This document shows positions 1 to 8,375 of a stretch of 27,651 bases of DNA, one piece after another. This DNA is from an uncultured Lachnospiraceae bacterium (GTDB lineage Bacteria; Bacillota; Clostridia; Lachnospirales; Lachnospiraceae). Every line of letters starts with the position of its first letter. The first letter of the stretch is position 1. Location: contig CAJUFL010000051.1 in assembly GCA_910585605.1 (NCBI GenBank), positions 1 to 27,651 of the forward strand, in the 5' to 3' direction. A program made the position numbers and the translations under genes. The notes below the pieces were generated by a model that searched no databases, was not told the DNA's origin, and saw only the letters and a program-made list of their open reading frames with translations.

Positions 1-61
1 TAGTGCTAAGGCTGAATATACTCGTTTTGAAATTACAATTTGCGGAAACTCAAGAGATGTT

Positions 62-379
62 TTAATGGAGGATTACCATAATCCGCTCTACAATGAATAC
101 CGCAGCACAGGCAAGCAGGGCAACAGTAAGCAGGCTTTTTTCTTTGTATGCGGCAATAATAGCAACAATAAATCCTGCCAGTGCCGACCAGATATTTGCT
201 GTAGAAGACAGGATTGCCGGAAATGTCATGGCAGCAAGACAGGCATAGGGTACATAATAAAGGAAAGATTTGATATAGGTGCTGGTGATTTCTTTTTTGG
301 ACAGTACCAGAGGAAGCATACGGATTAGATAAGTTACTCCGGCCATGATTAATATGTATAAATATATGTTATGCGTCAT
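62..379 (-). CDS. azlD: AzlD family branched-chain amino acid transport subunit
   Basis: A 105-residue, very hydrophobic protein with about four membrane segments and a short loop carrying KKEITSTY between the first two. This matches the AzlD family, the small partner of AzlC; together they export branched-chain amino acids and their analogues through the inner membrane. The ATG is preceded by AAGGAG about nine bases upstream on the minus strand. It lies 60 bases downstream of azlC in the same direction, so the two are very likely co-transcribed. The family call rests on size, topology and pairing; the substrate is inferred from the family. Confidence 0.85.
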   Translation of the reverse strand: MTHNIYLYILIMAGVTYLIRMLPLVLSKKEITSTYIKSFLYYVPYACLAAMTFPAILSSTANIWSALAGFIVAIIAAYKEKSLLTVALLACAAVFIVERIMVILH

Positions 380-439
380 TCGGTGCTTCTCCTTTGAAGG
401 CTTATTGTTAATAAGTAATTAATTTACAGTTAGTGCTTT

Positions 440-1156
440 TTATACTTCATTTTTTGGGGGGGCATCATTTTCAATGGGTTTTAATTTGGCTGCAATTCCA
501 GCTACACTCACTGTGGTAAGAATGATGACAAAACCGGAGGTAATCTGTTTGAGAACAGGCAGTACCGTAAATAAAAAGCTTATCCCCATGGCAGATAAGA
601 CCACGATTAGAACAGTGTGGTTTTTCTTTGCCGGAGGAATGATAATTGCCAGAAACATTCCATAAATAGCAATTCCCAGGGCACTCATTACGAAAGCTGG
701 AAGAAGGCTTCCCGATACGGCTCCTACTATTGTGCCAAGCACCCAGCCGGGAACGGCAATGCTGGTAATTCCATAGTGGTAGGAGGGAGAAAGCACTCCG
801 GTCTGGCTGGCATCCAGTGCAAATATTTCATCTGTCACACTGTAGGCCATGGTATACCGGTGCCAGTTCGGTGCAGTTTTATCCAGTTTCTGTGACAGGG
901 AAAATGACATCAGGCAGTAGCGCAGGTTGATAATGAGCTGTGTCAGGGCAAGCTCAAGATAAGTTCCTCCTGTTGCGATGATACCAAGTCCGGAAAACTG
1001 TCCTGCTGATGTTACATTGGTCAGGGAAATCAGCGCAGCCTGCCAGATGCTTAATCCATTGGTTATCGCTTCCATTCCAAAGGTAAAGGATACGGCAAAG
1101 TACCCCAGGGCAACAGCAATGCCGTGGCGCAGTCCGCGTTTATAAGTATTTTGCAT
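440..1156 (-). CDS. azlC: AzlC family branched-chain amino acid exporter
   Basis: A 238-residue polytopic membrane protein of normal length for AzlC. Family hallmarks are the early GYFAVSFTFG segment, TNVTSAGQFSG around residues 46-56, and the NLRYCLMSFSLSQK and YSVTDEIFAL stretches in the first half. AzlC is the main subunit of the AzlCD exporter, first known from azaleucine resistance. A GAGGA site precedes the ATG. The last codons include a C7-A6 tract (reading GCC CCC CCA AAA AAT), a possible slippage site, though slipping would change only the last few residues. It is the first gene of an azlC-azlD pair transcribed leftward, away from uvrB. Confidence 0.9.
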   Translation of the reverse strand: MQNTYKRGLRHGIAVALGYFAVSFTFGMEAITNGLSIWQAALISLTNVTSAGQFSGLGIIATGGTYLELALTQLIINLRYCLMSFSLSQKLDKTAPNWHRYTMAYSVTDEIFALDASQTGVLSPSYHYGITSIAVPGWVLGTIVGAVSGSLLPAFVMSALGIAIYGMFLAIIIPPAKKNHTVLIVVLSAMGISFLFTVLPVLKQITSGFVIILTTVSVAGIAAKLKPIENDAPPKNEV

Positions 1157-1198
1157 GAGAAAATCCTCATTTCATTAGTTTTTCTTGTCGACAATGAG

Positions 1199-1227
1199 CC
1201 AAGTGCCGTGCCAGCACAGGCATTTGG
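1199..1227. promoter_or_regulatory. Inverted repeat upstream of azlC
   Basis: The arms CCAAGTGCC and GGCATTTGG enclose a GTG/CAC inner stem and a CCAG loop, giving a hairpin of about 12 bp with one wobble pair and one bulge on the plus strand; on the minus strand one pair is A-C. It sits 43-71 bases upstream of the azlC start, where an operator or a leader hairpin could act. There is no U-tract, so it is not a simple terminator. Its role is unknown. Confidence 0.35.
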
Positions 1228-1380
1228 TATGATAGTCTTTATTCTAAACCATATTTTTAGGGTTTGGCTTTGAATAGTTTACCATGACATGAAGAAAATG
1301 GCAAAAAAATTTTATATTTACTTAAGCATTATCTGTGGTTACTGATAAAATTGAAAGAGTTATATGAAATTGCAAAAACA

Positions 1381-1392
1381 GAACAAATGTTC
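1381..1392. promoter_or_regulatory. LexA (SOS) box
   Basis: GAACAAATGTTC matches the core of the Gram-positive LexA/DinR operator, GAAC-N4-GTTC, and the central AAAT fits the RNRY consensus. It lies just upstream of the likely promoter of the 1480 gene, which runs toward uvrB, a classical SOS gene. The flanking bases are A rather than the consensus C and G. The rest of the 1157-1479 gap holds only the azlC inverted repeat and this promoter region. Confidence 0.7.
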
Positions 1393-1401
1393 AAATATGC
1401 C

Positions 1402-1430
1402 TGTACTTTTTTTATATATAATGTTATACT
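1402..1430 (+). promoter_or_regulatory. Probable sigma-A promoter for the 1480-uvrB unit
   Basis: TATACT at 1425-1430 is a good -10 element; TGTACT lies 17 bases upstream as a poor -35. A second -10-like TATAAT overlaps at 1417-1422. Its position just after the LexA box is what is expected for LexA repression. Confidence 0.45.
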
Positions 1431-1479
1431 ATAAAAACATATTTTTTAGAAAGAATCGGAAACGGCGGAGAAAACTAAT

Positions 1480-1881
1480 ATGAGATTTTTGGCAATGCTG
1501 TTTATGGAGATACTTATATTAATATATTCTATAGGTGCATGCAGAGTGCTCTCTATGACTTTTAAAACATTTGGCAGGTCGATCACCATAAAAAGCAACA
1601 AATGGGCAGCAATATTAATTGCATATAAAAATACCTGGGGGATAGCAACGAGTGCCCAAAATAGAAATAAGATATCACTGATAGGGATATTTTCATATAT
1701 GGTGTTTTTTCCGCAGATTTTTTTCCTTGTACATGACTGGTGGGTTTATTTTACGACAGGCGTGATAGAGCCATGTTCAGCAGAAAAAACATATCTTTCG
1801 GTAGTAGGATTGTATTATATTATTGCAGTCAGTATAAAAATAAAAGAAGCAGATAACTTTGAAAAAGGGAAGATATGGTGA
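1480..1881 (+). CDS. Small membrane protein of unknown function, possibly SOS-regulated
   Basis: A 133-residue protein that I do not recognise. It starts with a hydrophobic segment (about residues 3-24), has a second around 66-85 (IGIFSYMVFFPQIFFLVHDW) and a third around 103-118, with a basic stretch between the first two and a charged C-terminus (KIKEADNFEKGKIW). That suggests three membrane spans. The ATG follows a GGCGGAG ribosome site. The promoter in front carries a LexA-type box, and the next gene is uvrB, so DNA-damage control is likely. Membrane proteins under LexA in Firmicutes include division inhibitors such as YneA, but this one has no LysM or other feature linking it to them. Confidence 0.6.
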   Translation: MRFLAMLFMEILILIYSIGACRVLSMTFKTFGRSITIKSNKWAAILIAYKNTWGIATSAQNRNKISLIGIFSYMVFFPQIFFLVHDWWVYFTTGVIEPCSAEKTYLSVVGLYYIIAVSIKIKEADNFEKGKIW

Positions 1882-1946
1882 CCGAATAAGGATAATGGGA
1901 AGCAATGTATCAGTGAAAACACTTTTCTGAAAAGGGAGTGAATAAA

Positions 1947-2039
1947 ATGCATATCTGTCAAAATAATAAAAAGGAATTTAAAGGAATCATATTATTAGAT
2001 CAGATTCATAAAGGAGGAGACTTTCATGGATCATTTTGA
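1947..2039 (+). CDS. Possible 30-residue leader peptide overlapping uvrB
   Basis: An ATG with a well-placed AAGGGAGTG ribosome site opens a 30-codon frame (starting MHICQNNKKEFKG) that stops at 2039, 14 bases into uvrB in another frame. The uvrB ribosome site lies inside it. Such an arrangement can couple translation of the two frames. The peptide matches no family I know and may be coincidental. Confidence 0.3.
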   Translation: MHICQNNKKEFKGIILLDQIHKGGDFHGSF

Positions 2040-4023
2040 ATTAGTATCAGAATTTCAGCCAACTGGCGACCAGCCACAGGCAATTGAAGATTTAGTAAAG
2101 GGATTTGAAGAGGGAAACCAGTTCCAGACTTTGCTGGGAGTAACCGGTTCCGGTAAGACTTTTACCATGGCGAATGTAATCGCCAAATTGAATAAACCGA
2201 CTATCATCATTGCACATAATAAGACGTTAGCGGCACAGCTTTACAGTGAATTTAAGGAATTTTTTCCCAATAATGCTGTGGAATATTTTGTGTCCTATTA
2301 CGACTATTACCAGCCGGAGGCATATGTTCCGTCCACGGATACGTATATTGAAAAAGATTCTTCGATAAATGATGAGATTGACAAATTAAGGCATTCTGCA
2401 ACCGCAGCACTAATTGAGCGTAAGGATGTGATAGTCATTTCTTCTGTTTCCTGTATCTATGGTATCGGTTCGCCGGAGGATTATGAGGAAATGATGCTTA
2501 CCCTGCGTACGGGAATGACCTATGAATGGGACAAGCTGATTACCGATCTCATTGATATCCAGTATGAGAGAAATGAAATGGATTTTAAGCGGGGCACCTT
2601 CCGGGTGCATGGGGATGTATTGGAGATTTTACCAGTATCTACTTTTGAGGATGCTATCCGTATAGAGTTTTTTGGGGATGAAATCGACCGCATGGTGGAA
2701 TTTGACCCATTGACCGGTGAGGTGAAGAGAGGAATTAACTGTGCGTTTATTTTCCCTGCCTCTCATTATGTGGTGGCTCAGGAAAAGATTGACCGCGCAG
2801 TGGTGGAGATTGAGGAAGAATTGGAGCAGCAGGTTGCATATTTTAAGGAAAATGATAAGCTTTTAGAGGCACAGAGAATCAGTGAACGGACACATTTCGA
2901 TATGGAGATGTTAAGGGAGACCGGATTTTGCTCAGGAGTAGAGAATTATTCCAGGGTGCTGGCAGGCTTGGAGCCGGGAGCGACTCCGAATACACTGCTG
3001 GAATTTTTTAAAGACGATTTTTTGATGATAATAGATGAGTCACATATCACAGTTCCCCAGATTCGTGGTATGTATGCTGGGGACAGGGCGAGAAAGCAGA
3101 CACTTGTAGATTTTGGATTTCGTCTTCCGTCGGCAATGGATAACCGTCCTCTTAATTTTGGTGAATTTGAATCTAAGGTGGATCAGGTGATGTTTGTTTC
3201 AGCGACACCTTCCGATTATGAAGCGGAGCATGAACTGCTTCGGACAGAGCAGTTGATCCGACCAACGGGACTGTTAGACCCTCTGATTGAGGTGAAGCCT
3301 GTGGAGGGACAGGTGGATGATCTGCTGTCTGAAGTAAATAAAGAGGTGGAGAAGGGGAATAAGGTGTTAGTTACCACATTGACAAAGCGGATGGCAGAAG
3401 ATTTGACGGATTATCTGCGTGATCAGGGTGTGAAAGTGAAATACCTCCATTCGGATATTGATACTCTGGAGCGGATTGAGATTGTCCGTGACCTGCGTAT
3501 GGGAATTTTTGATGTATTAGTGGGTATCAATCTGTTAAGGGAAGGTCTGGATATTCCGGAGATTACGCTGGTAGCTATTTTGGATGCAGACAAGGAGGGA
3601 TTTTTACGCTCCGAAACTTCACTGGTACAGACGATTGGACGGGCTGCCCGAAACAGTGAGGGACGGGTGATTATGTATGCAGATGAGATTACCCGCTCTA
3701 TGCGTGTGGCAATTGATGAGACCAATCGAAGACGCCAGATTCAGGATGCGTATAATAAGGAACATGGAATTACACCAACAACTATACGGAAGTCTGTCCG
3801 GGATCTGATTACTACCTCTACGGATGAGGATGTTGAGGCACTAAATGCCAAGCTGAAGGAAAAAGATGTTGAGTCCATGACGAAAAAAGAGCTTCAGGAA
3901 GAGATTAAGAAATACACGAAAAAAATGGAGACAGCTGCGGCAGAGCTTAACTTTGAGATGGCAGCAGAATATAGGGACAAGTTGAAAGAATTAAAGGTGG
4001 CATTACGGGATTATGATAGTTGA
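2026..4023 (+). CDS. uvrB: UvrABC system protein B (excinuclease subunit)
   Basis: A 665-residue protein of normal UvrB length. It receives damaged DNA from UvrA, opens the strands and recruits UvrC for incision in nucleotide excision repair. Visible features: Walker A GVTGSGKT at residues 38-45; the aromatic beta-hairpin region YYDYYQPEAYVP at 91-102, which clamps DNA; the DESH helicase motif at 337-340; the SATPSDYE motif; QTIGRAARN (motif VI); and a C-terminal UVR domain at about 625-660 that contacts UvrC. The ATG follows AAAGGAGGAG with ideal spacing. uvrA does not follow here; an ABC exporter does. The LexA box at 1381 probably controls it through the upstream small gene. Confidence 0.98.
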   Translation: MDHFELVSEFQPTGDQPQAIEDLVKGFEEGNQFQTLLGVTGSGKTFTMANVIAKLNKPTIIIAHNKTLAAQLYSEFKEFFPNNAVEYFVSYYDYYQPEAYVPSTDTYIEKDSSINDEIDKLRHSATAALIERKDVIVISSVSCIYGIGSPEDYEEMMLTLRTGMTYEWDKLITDLIDIQYERNEMDFKRGTFRVHGDVLEILPVSTFEDAIRIEFFGDEIDRMVEFDPLTGEVKRGINCAFIFPASHYVVAQEKIDRAVVEIEEELEQQVAYFKENDKLLEAQRISERTHFDMEMLRETGFCSGVENYSRVLAGLEPGATPNTLLEFFKDDFLMIIDESHITVPQIRGMYAGDRARKQTLVDFGFRLPSAMDNRPLNFGEFESKVDQVMFVSATPSDYEAEHELLRTEQLIRPTGLLDPLIEVKPVEGQVDDLLSEVNKEVEKGNKVLVTTLTKRMAEDLTDYLRDQGVKVKYLHSDIDTLERIEIVRDLRMGIFDVLVGINLLREGLDIPEITLVAILDADKEGFLRSETSLVQTIGRAARNSEGRVIMYADEITRSMRVAIDETNRRRQIQDAYNKEHGITPTTIRKSVRDLITTSTDEDVEALNAKLKEKDVESMTKKELQEEIKKYTKKMETAAAELNFEMAAEYRDKLKELKVALRDYDS

Positions 4024-4111
4024 CACATAAGGTGTGGCTAATGAATGACTTTCATATCAGATGTTATGCTTTTTATAGATTTATAGGTGATTGTGCGACA
4101 GACGGTAACGA

Positions 4112-4133
4112 AAACAGAGTTTTGCAATTACTT
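4112..4133 (+). repeat. Short dispersed intergenic repeat, copy 1
   Basis: The 22-base segment beginning AAACAGAGTTTTGCAATTA matches 13757-13778 at 20 of 22 positions. Weaker similarity extends upstream (a TGTG and GTAA stretch) and downstream (AAAC). It lies 26 bases before an ABC exporter gene. A more diverged relative may lie at 35-51 on the minus strand. Confidence 0.5.
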
Positions 4134-4159
4134 GATTAAACTTATACAGTGAGGTAAAA

Positions 4160-5920
4160 ATGGATAAGAGAGAATATAAGACAACAGAACTTTTAAAAAG
4201 GTTTTTACCATATTACAAACCACATATGGGAACAGTTATATTGGATTTATTTTGTGCGGCGCTGACGACTATCTGTGAACTGGTTCTTCCACTCATTATG
4301 CGGTATATCACGAATGAGGGGATGAGGGATCTGGCAGCATTATCTGTCCGTATGGTGCTGATGCTTGGTGGGATTTATTTTGTTCTCCGGATTGTAGACA
4401 GCATCGCCAATTATTATATGGCAGATGTGGGTCATGTGATGGGGGCAAGGATAGAGACAACGATGCGGAGGGATGCGTATTCCCATCTGCAAAAGCTTTC
4501 CAATACTTATTATAGTAATACAAAGGTTGGTCAGATCATGGGACGGATTACCAATGATCTGTTTGATGTGACGGAATTTGCCCATCACTGTCCGGAGGAG
4601 TTTTTTATCGCAGCGATTAAGGCTGTAGTGGGTTTTATCATTTTGTCTGGAATTAATTTTTGGCTTACATTGATAATATTCTGTATTGTTCCAGTGATGT
4701 TTTTTACCTGTATGACATTAAATCGTAAGATGAAAACGGCATTTTCCAAGCAGAGATACCAGATTGGAGAGTTAAATGCCCGTATTGAGGACAGCTTATT
4801 AGGGCAGAAGGTGGTAAAGGCATTTACCAATGAGGAGATGGAGAATGGGAAATTTGCTGCCGACAATCAGAAGTTCTTTGAGATAAAAAAAGAGAGTTAC
4901 AAATACATGGCGGCATTTCAGACAACTACGAGAATGTTTGATGGCATCATGTATCTTTCCGTTATAATAGGCGGAGGTATTTTTATGGTGAAGAGGCTGA
5001 TTCAGCCGGGAGATCTGGTGGCATATATGCTTTATGTTACCACACTGATTGCTACTATCAGACGGATTATCGAGTTTGCTGAGCAGTTTCAGCGGGGAAT
5101 GACAGGAATTGAACGCTTTTTGCAGATTATGGATGCAGATATTGATATTTTTGACGAGGAAGGGGCTGTGCCATTAAAAAGGGTAGCGGGTGATATAGAG
5201 TTTGAAAACGTGAGTTTTGAGTATCCCGATGACCATAATGAAGTTTTTTCTAATCTGAATCTGTCTATCAAAGCGGGAGAGCGGGTTGCCATCGTGGGTC
5301 CGTCAGGCGGCGGGAAGACTACGCTTTGTAATCTGATTCCCAGATTTTATGATATTGATTCAGGCTGTATCAGGTTGGATGGCAGGAATATCAAAGAATT
5401 TACACTAAAGAGCTTAAGACAGCATATCGGAATTGTCCAGCAGGATGTGTATCTGTTTTCGGGAACAGTATATGACAATATAGTTTATGGCAGACCGGAA
5501 GCTTCCAGAGAAGAGGTAATGGCGGCGGCAAAGCTTGCAGGAGCAGATGCATTTATATGGGAGTTAAAGGATGGATATGATACCTATATTGGGGAGCGTG
5601 GTGTGAAGCTGTCCGGTGGTCAGAAACAGCGGATCAGTATTGCAAGGGTATTTCTAAAGAACCCACCGATTTTGATTTTGGATGAGGCAACTTCCGCACT
5701 GGATAATGAGAGTGAATTTGAAGTGGCAAAATCTCTGGTAGAATTATCGGAGGGCAGAACGACCCTTACTATTGCCCACAGATTGTCCAGTATCCGGAAT
5801 TCGGACCGTATTCTGGTGCTCACTCAGGAAGGGATTGTGGAGGAAGGAAGTCATGATGAGCTGATGGAAAAACAAGGTATGTACTATGAGTTTTATACGA
5901 TGGCGGATAAATGGCAGTAG
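4160..5920 (+). CDS. ABC exporter, fused permease and ATPase (MsbA/multidrug type)
   Basis: A 586-residue half-transporter of the type IV ABC exporter fold. Residues 1 to about 320 are a six-helix membrane domain; about 345-586 are the nucleotide-binding domain with Walker A GPSGGGKTT (about 380-388), signature LSGGQKQR (about 484), Walker B ILILDEATS (about 503) and the H-loop AHRLS. A homodimer would pump lipid, drug or peptide out of the cytoplasm; the substrate cannot be read from sequence. GTGAGG precedes the ATG. It stands alone between uvrB and cls, and a short hairpin overlaps its stop codon. Confidence 0.93.
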   Translation: MDKREYKTTELLKRFLPYYKPHMGTVILDLFCAALTTICELVLPLIMRYITNEGMRDLAALSVRMVLMLGGIYFVLRIVDSIANYYMADVGHVMGARIETTMRRDAYSHLQKLSNTYYSNTKVGQIMGRITNDLFDVTEFAHHCPEEFFIAAIKAVVGFIILSGINFWLTLIIFCIVPVMFFTCMTLNRKMKTAFSKQRYQIGELNARIEDSLLGQKVVKAFTNEEMENGKFAADNQKFFEIKKESYKYMAAFQTTTRMFDGIMYLSVIIGGGIFMVKRLIQPGDLVAYMLYVTTLIATIRRIIEFAEQFQRGMTGIERFLQIMDADIDIFDEEGAVPLKRVAGDIEFENVSFEYPDDHNEVFSNLNLSIKAGERVAIVGPSGGGKTTLCNLIPRFYDIDSGCIRLDGRNIKEFTLKSLRQHIGIVQQDVYLFSGTVYDNIVYGRPEASREEVMAAAKLAGADAFIWELKDGYDTYIGERGVKLSGGQKQRISIARVFLKNPPILILDEATSALDNESEFEVAKSLVELSEGRTTLTIAHRLSSIRNSDRILVLTQEGIVEEGSHDELMEKQGMYYEFYTMADKWQ

Positions 5921-5930
5921 CAATACTGCC
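5913..5930 (+). terminator. Possible terminator hairpin at the ABC exporter stop
   Basis: GGCAGTA and TACTGCC form a perfect 7-bp stem around a GCAA loop, overlapping the TAG stop codon. The following TTATT is a weak U-tract, so termination may be partial. The remaining sequence up to the cardiolipin synthase start at 6215 shows no gene I can support. Confidence 0.4.
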
Positions 5931-6214
5931 TTATTCATGTATAATTTCCTTACATAACCTTGACATTTCCTTTGGGCTTTTCTGCATTCCGCTGTATCCG
6001 AAAACGATTCCAATTTATTGTTTTCACGTATTCTGCATCTTTTTTGTGAGACAGTTTTTGAAAGTGAATAAATTTGTAATTGGCTGGAGAGTTTCGTACA
6101 ATGAAGAATCTGTCACTGGCGGTGTGCATGGAGGGGAAAAGATTAGCTTGATTCAAAATAGCAATGATAATATCTGTTGTATCGGTGTAATGTTTGAACG
6201 AAGGAGGAAAATTC

Positions 6215-7789
6215 ATGGAGAATGGGGAAAATACAGGTTTGTATTTGTTAAAAAAGGGAAAGAAAGGGCTGGTCAGTATGGTATTCAGCCGTTTGGGACT
6301 GATCCTTGTTTTGTTTTTGATACAGACATTTTTTCTGCTTTGTGCCTTCTGGTGGTTTAGTGAATTTCTGCCTTATATTATGGGAAGTACGGTAGTATTT
6401 ACGATTATTATGATAATCTATCTGTTTAACTGTGATTTTGAATCGGAGGTAAAGCTGACCTGGCTTATGGTGATTATGCTGGTTCCGGTATTTGGTGCGA
6501 TTTTTCTGCTCTATACCAGAATGGATATCGGACACCGGGTGATCAAGGAAAGACTCGGGTATATGATTGAGGAGACAAAGGAAAGTATTCCGCAGTCTGG
6601 GGAAGTCATACAAAAACTAAAGGCAGAAAATGCAGAGAGTGCGGCATTAACCCATTACATAAACCGGACAGGCTGTTATCCTGTATATGAGAATACAGAG
6701 GTAACATATTTTCCGCTGGGGGAGGATAAATTTCAGGAACTTCTGGTACAGCTGGAACAGGCGAAACATTTTATTTTCCTGGAGTATTTTATTATAGCGG
6801 AAGGTGTGATGTGGGGAAAAGTACTGGAAATACTGGCGAAGAAGGCAAAAGAGGGGGTTGAGGTCAGAGTGCTGTATGACGGTACCTGTGAATTTTCCAC
6901 ATTGCCCCACGACTATCCAAAACGGTTAAAAAAGCTGGGAATACAATGTAAAATGTTTGCACCGCTGACTCCTTTTGTATCCACGCATTACAATTACCGT
7001 GATCACCGTAAAATTCTGGTCATTGACGGGCATACTGCATTTAACGGCGGAGTGAATCTGGCAGATGAATATATTAATCATATAGAAAAGCATGGACACT
7101 GGAAGGATACTGCGGTAATGCTGAAGGGAGAGGCAGTCGCCAGTTTTACCCTGATGTTTTTGCAGATGTGGAATCTGGATGAGAAGAATGCGGAATTCAA
7201 AAAATACATAGATGTTCCAGCAGAAAATAAGCAGGATGCAAAAGGGTATGTACTTCCCTTTGGAGATTGTCCGTTGGATCGCGATAAAGTGGGAGAACGT
7301 GTATATATGGATATTCTCAACCAATCAAAGAATTATGTACATATCATGACACCGTATCTGATTCTGGACGGAGAAATGCAGACGGCACTTGCATTTGCAG
7401 CAGAACGGGGAATTGATGTGAGAATTATCCTGCCGGGGATACCCGATAAAAAAATCCCCTATGCTCTGGCAAAAACACATTATGCCGCATTACTGAAATC
7501 GGGAGTGAAGATTTATGAATATACACCCGGTTTTGTGCATGCCAAGGTATTTATCAGTGATGATAGTAAGGCCGTGGTGGGTACGATCAATCTGGATTAC
7601 AGAAGCCTTTACCATCATTTTGAGTGTGCAACTTATATGTGTCATACAAAATGTATTTCTGATATTGAAGAAGATTTTCAAAATACCCTTGCGAAATGCA
7701 GGGAGGTAACAATGGAAACCGCATTAAAGAGGGGGATTATAACAAAATTGACAGGATATATTGCAAAAGCATTGGCACCGCTGCTGTAG
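6215..7789 (+). CDS. cls: Cardiolipin synthase (phospholipase D superfamily)
   Basis: A 524-residue inner-membrane enzyme that joins two phosphatidylglycerol molecules to give cardiolipin and glycerol. Two N-terminal membrane segments lie at about residues 22-68, with a further hydrophobic stretch at about 80-95. The two catalytic HKD motifs are HRKILVIDG starting at His264 and HAKVFISDD starting at His442, each H-x-K-x4-D. Length and layout match bacterial Cls. I chose the ATG at 6215 because AAGGAGGA ends seven bases before it; an in-frame TTG at 6194 lies upstream of that ribosome site and is unlikely. The gene stands alone and ends before a strong terminator. Confidence 0.95.
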   Translation: MENGENTGLYLLKKGKKGLVSMVFSRLGLILVLFLIQTFFLLCAFWWFSEFLPYIMGSTVVFTIIMIIYLFNCDFESEVKLTWLMVIMLVPVFGAIFLLYTRMDIGHRVIKERLGYMIEETKESIPQSGEVIQKLKAENAESAALTHYINRTGCYPVYENTEVTYFPLGEDKFQELLVQLEQAKHFIFLEYFIIAEGVMWGKVLEILAKKAKEGVEVRVLYDGTCEFSTLPHDYPKRLKKLGIQCKMFAPLTPFVSTHYNYRDHRKILVIDGHTAFNGGVNLADEYINHIEKHGHWKDTAVMLKGEAVASFTLMFLQMWNLDEKNAEFKKYIDVPAENKQDAKGYVLPFGDCPLDRDKVGERVYMDILNQSKNYVHIMTPYLILDGEMQTALAFAAERGIDVRIILPGIPDKKIPYALAKTHYAALLKSGVKIYEYTPGFVHAKVFISDDSKAVVGTINLDYRSLYHHFECATYMCHTKCISDIEEDFQNTLAKCREVTMETALKRGIITKLTGYIAKALAPLL

Positions 7790-7880
7790 CTGTTATTTCA
7801 TATAAGGTATTTTTGATGCAAGGCATTATTTTTGCCATGATTGATATAAACTGGCACAATAGATTTGAAGAAAATAAATA

Positions 7881-7917
7881 AAAAATCCGCTTATGACTGA
7901 ATCAGATAAGCGGATTT
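7881..7917. terminator. Strong bidirectional rho-independent terminator
   Basis: AAAATCCGCTTAT pairs with ATAAGCGGATTTT around an 11-base loop. A-runs on one side and T-runs on the other let it work in both directions: for cls on the plus strand and for the decayed minus-strand genes ending at 7920. Confidence 0.9.
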
Positions 7918-7919
7918 TG

Positions 7920-8114
7920 CTATGCTGCTAAAAATTGATTTCTATTTTCTAACTCCCATATATGCTTATTTCGCCTGAAATACAGACAAACTCCGATTCC
8001 TGCAAAGGCGATTACAAAAAATAAAAATGCCGCACCGGAGCCTTTGCCGTTTCCAGATAGCTGTATATGATAAGGATATCCGGAAACTGTTTGTTGGTTT
8101 TCTATTCTGTCTTG
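7920..8114 (-). pseudogene. Remnant of a membrane-anchored protein (C-terminal end only)
   Basis: Read on the minus strand from about 8114, an open frame without a start codon gives SGNGKGSG, a hydrophobic span (AAFLFFVIAFAGIGVCLYF), then RRNKH and a short tail to the stop at 7920. This has the form of a C-terminal membrane anchor with a basic stop-transfer sequence. The N-terminal domain is missing, and upstream there is only the broken DUF6809 gene. The parent family is unknown. Confidence 0.5.
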
Positions 8115-8123
8115 TTATGGTAT

Positions 8124-8314
8124 TCAGTCCCCGTTTTGCAGTATAAGACTGTCACATCCTGCAAAAACTTCAACCATTACAAGTGCACCTAGACGAAATC
8201 CATTGATGAAGCTCTGTTGAGAATTGCTCTCCTGAATTTGGGTGTGTGCGTTGTAGTTTCTGTACCCATGCGGAGGTTGCCATTTGCAATGGCTTTCAAA
8301 ATCGTCTGCATCAT
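8124..8314 (-). pseudogene. DUF6809-like gene, broken by internal deletion and frameshift
   Basis: From an ATG-ATG pair with an AAAGGAG site, the frame reads MMQTILKAIANGNLRM, the typical start of the small DUF6809 proteins of Lachnospiraceae and relatives. It then runs into a stop after about 40 codons. In another frame nearby, FINGFRLGALVMVEVF followed by AGCDSLILQNGD and a stop matches the usual C-terminus of the family. The middle of the gene is largely missing. Family function is unknown. The assignment is from memory of the family's conserved ends. Confidence 0.65.
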
Positions 8315-8340
8315 TATTCGGTTCTCCTTTTTTAAATTTC

Positions 8341-8369
8341 TTGTAAGACTGAACCGCATAGTGTATAAT
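8341..8369 (+). promoter_or_regulatory. Sigma-A promoter without a downstream gene
   Basis: TTGTAA (8341-8346) and TATAAT (8364-8369) are separated by 17 bases. No plus-strand gene follows; a hairpin with a T-rich tail does, suggesting a short RNA. Confidence 0.5.
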
Positions 8370-8375
8370 ACTTAT

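Noticed and set aside
464..473. Phase-variable tract in azlC
   Set aside because: The seven-G run (plus strand) lies in the last ten codons; slippage would alter only the tail, so an on/off switch is unlikely.
4021..4040. Terminator directly after uvrB
   Set aside because: Only a four to five base CACA/TGTG stem without a T-run.
5911..6360. Open frame of 149 residues on the plus strand between the ABC exporter and cls
   Set aside because: It overlaps the start of cls in another frame, lacks a ribosome site and has no protein-family pattern.
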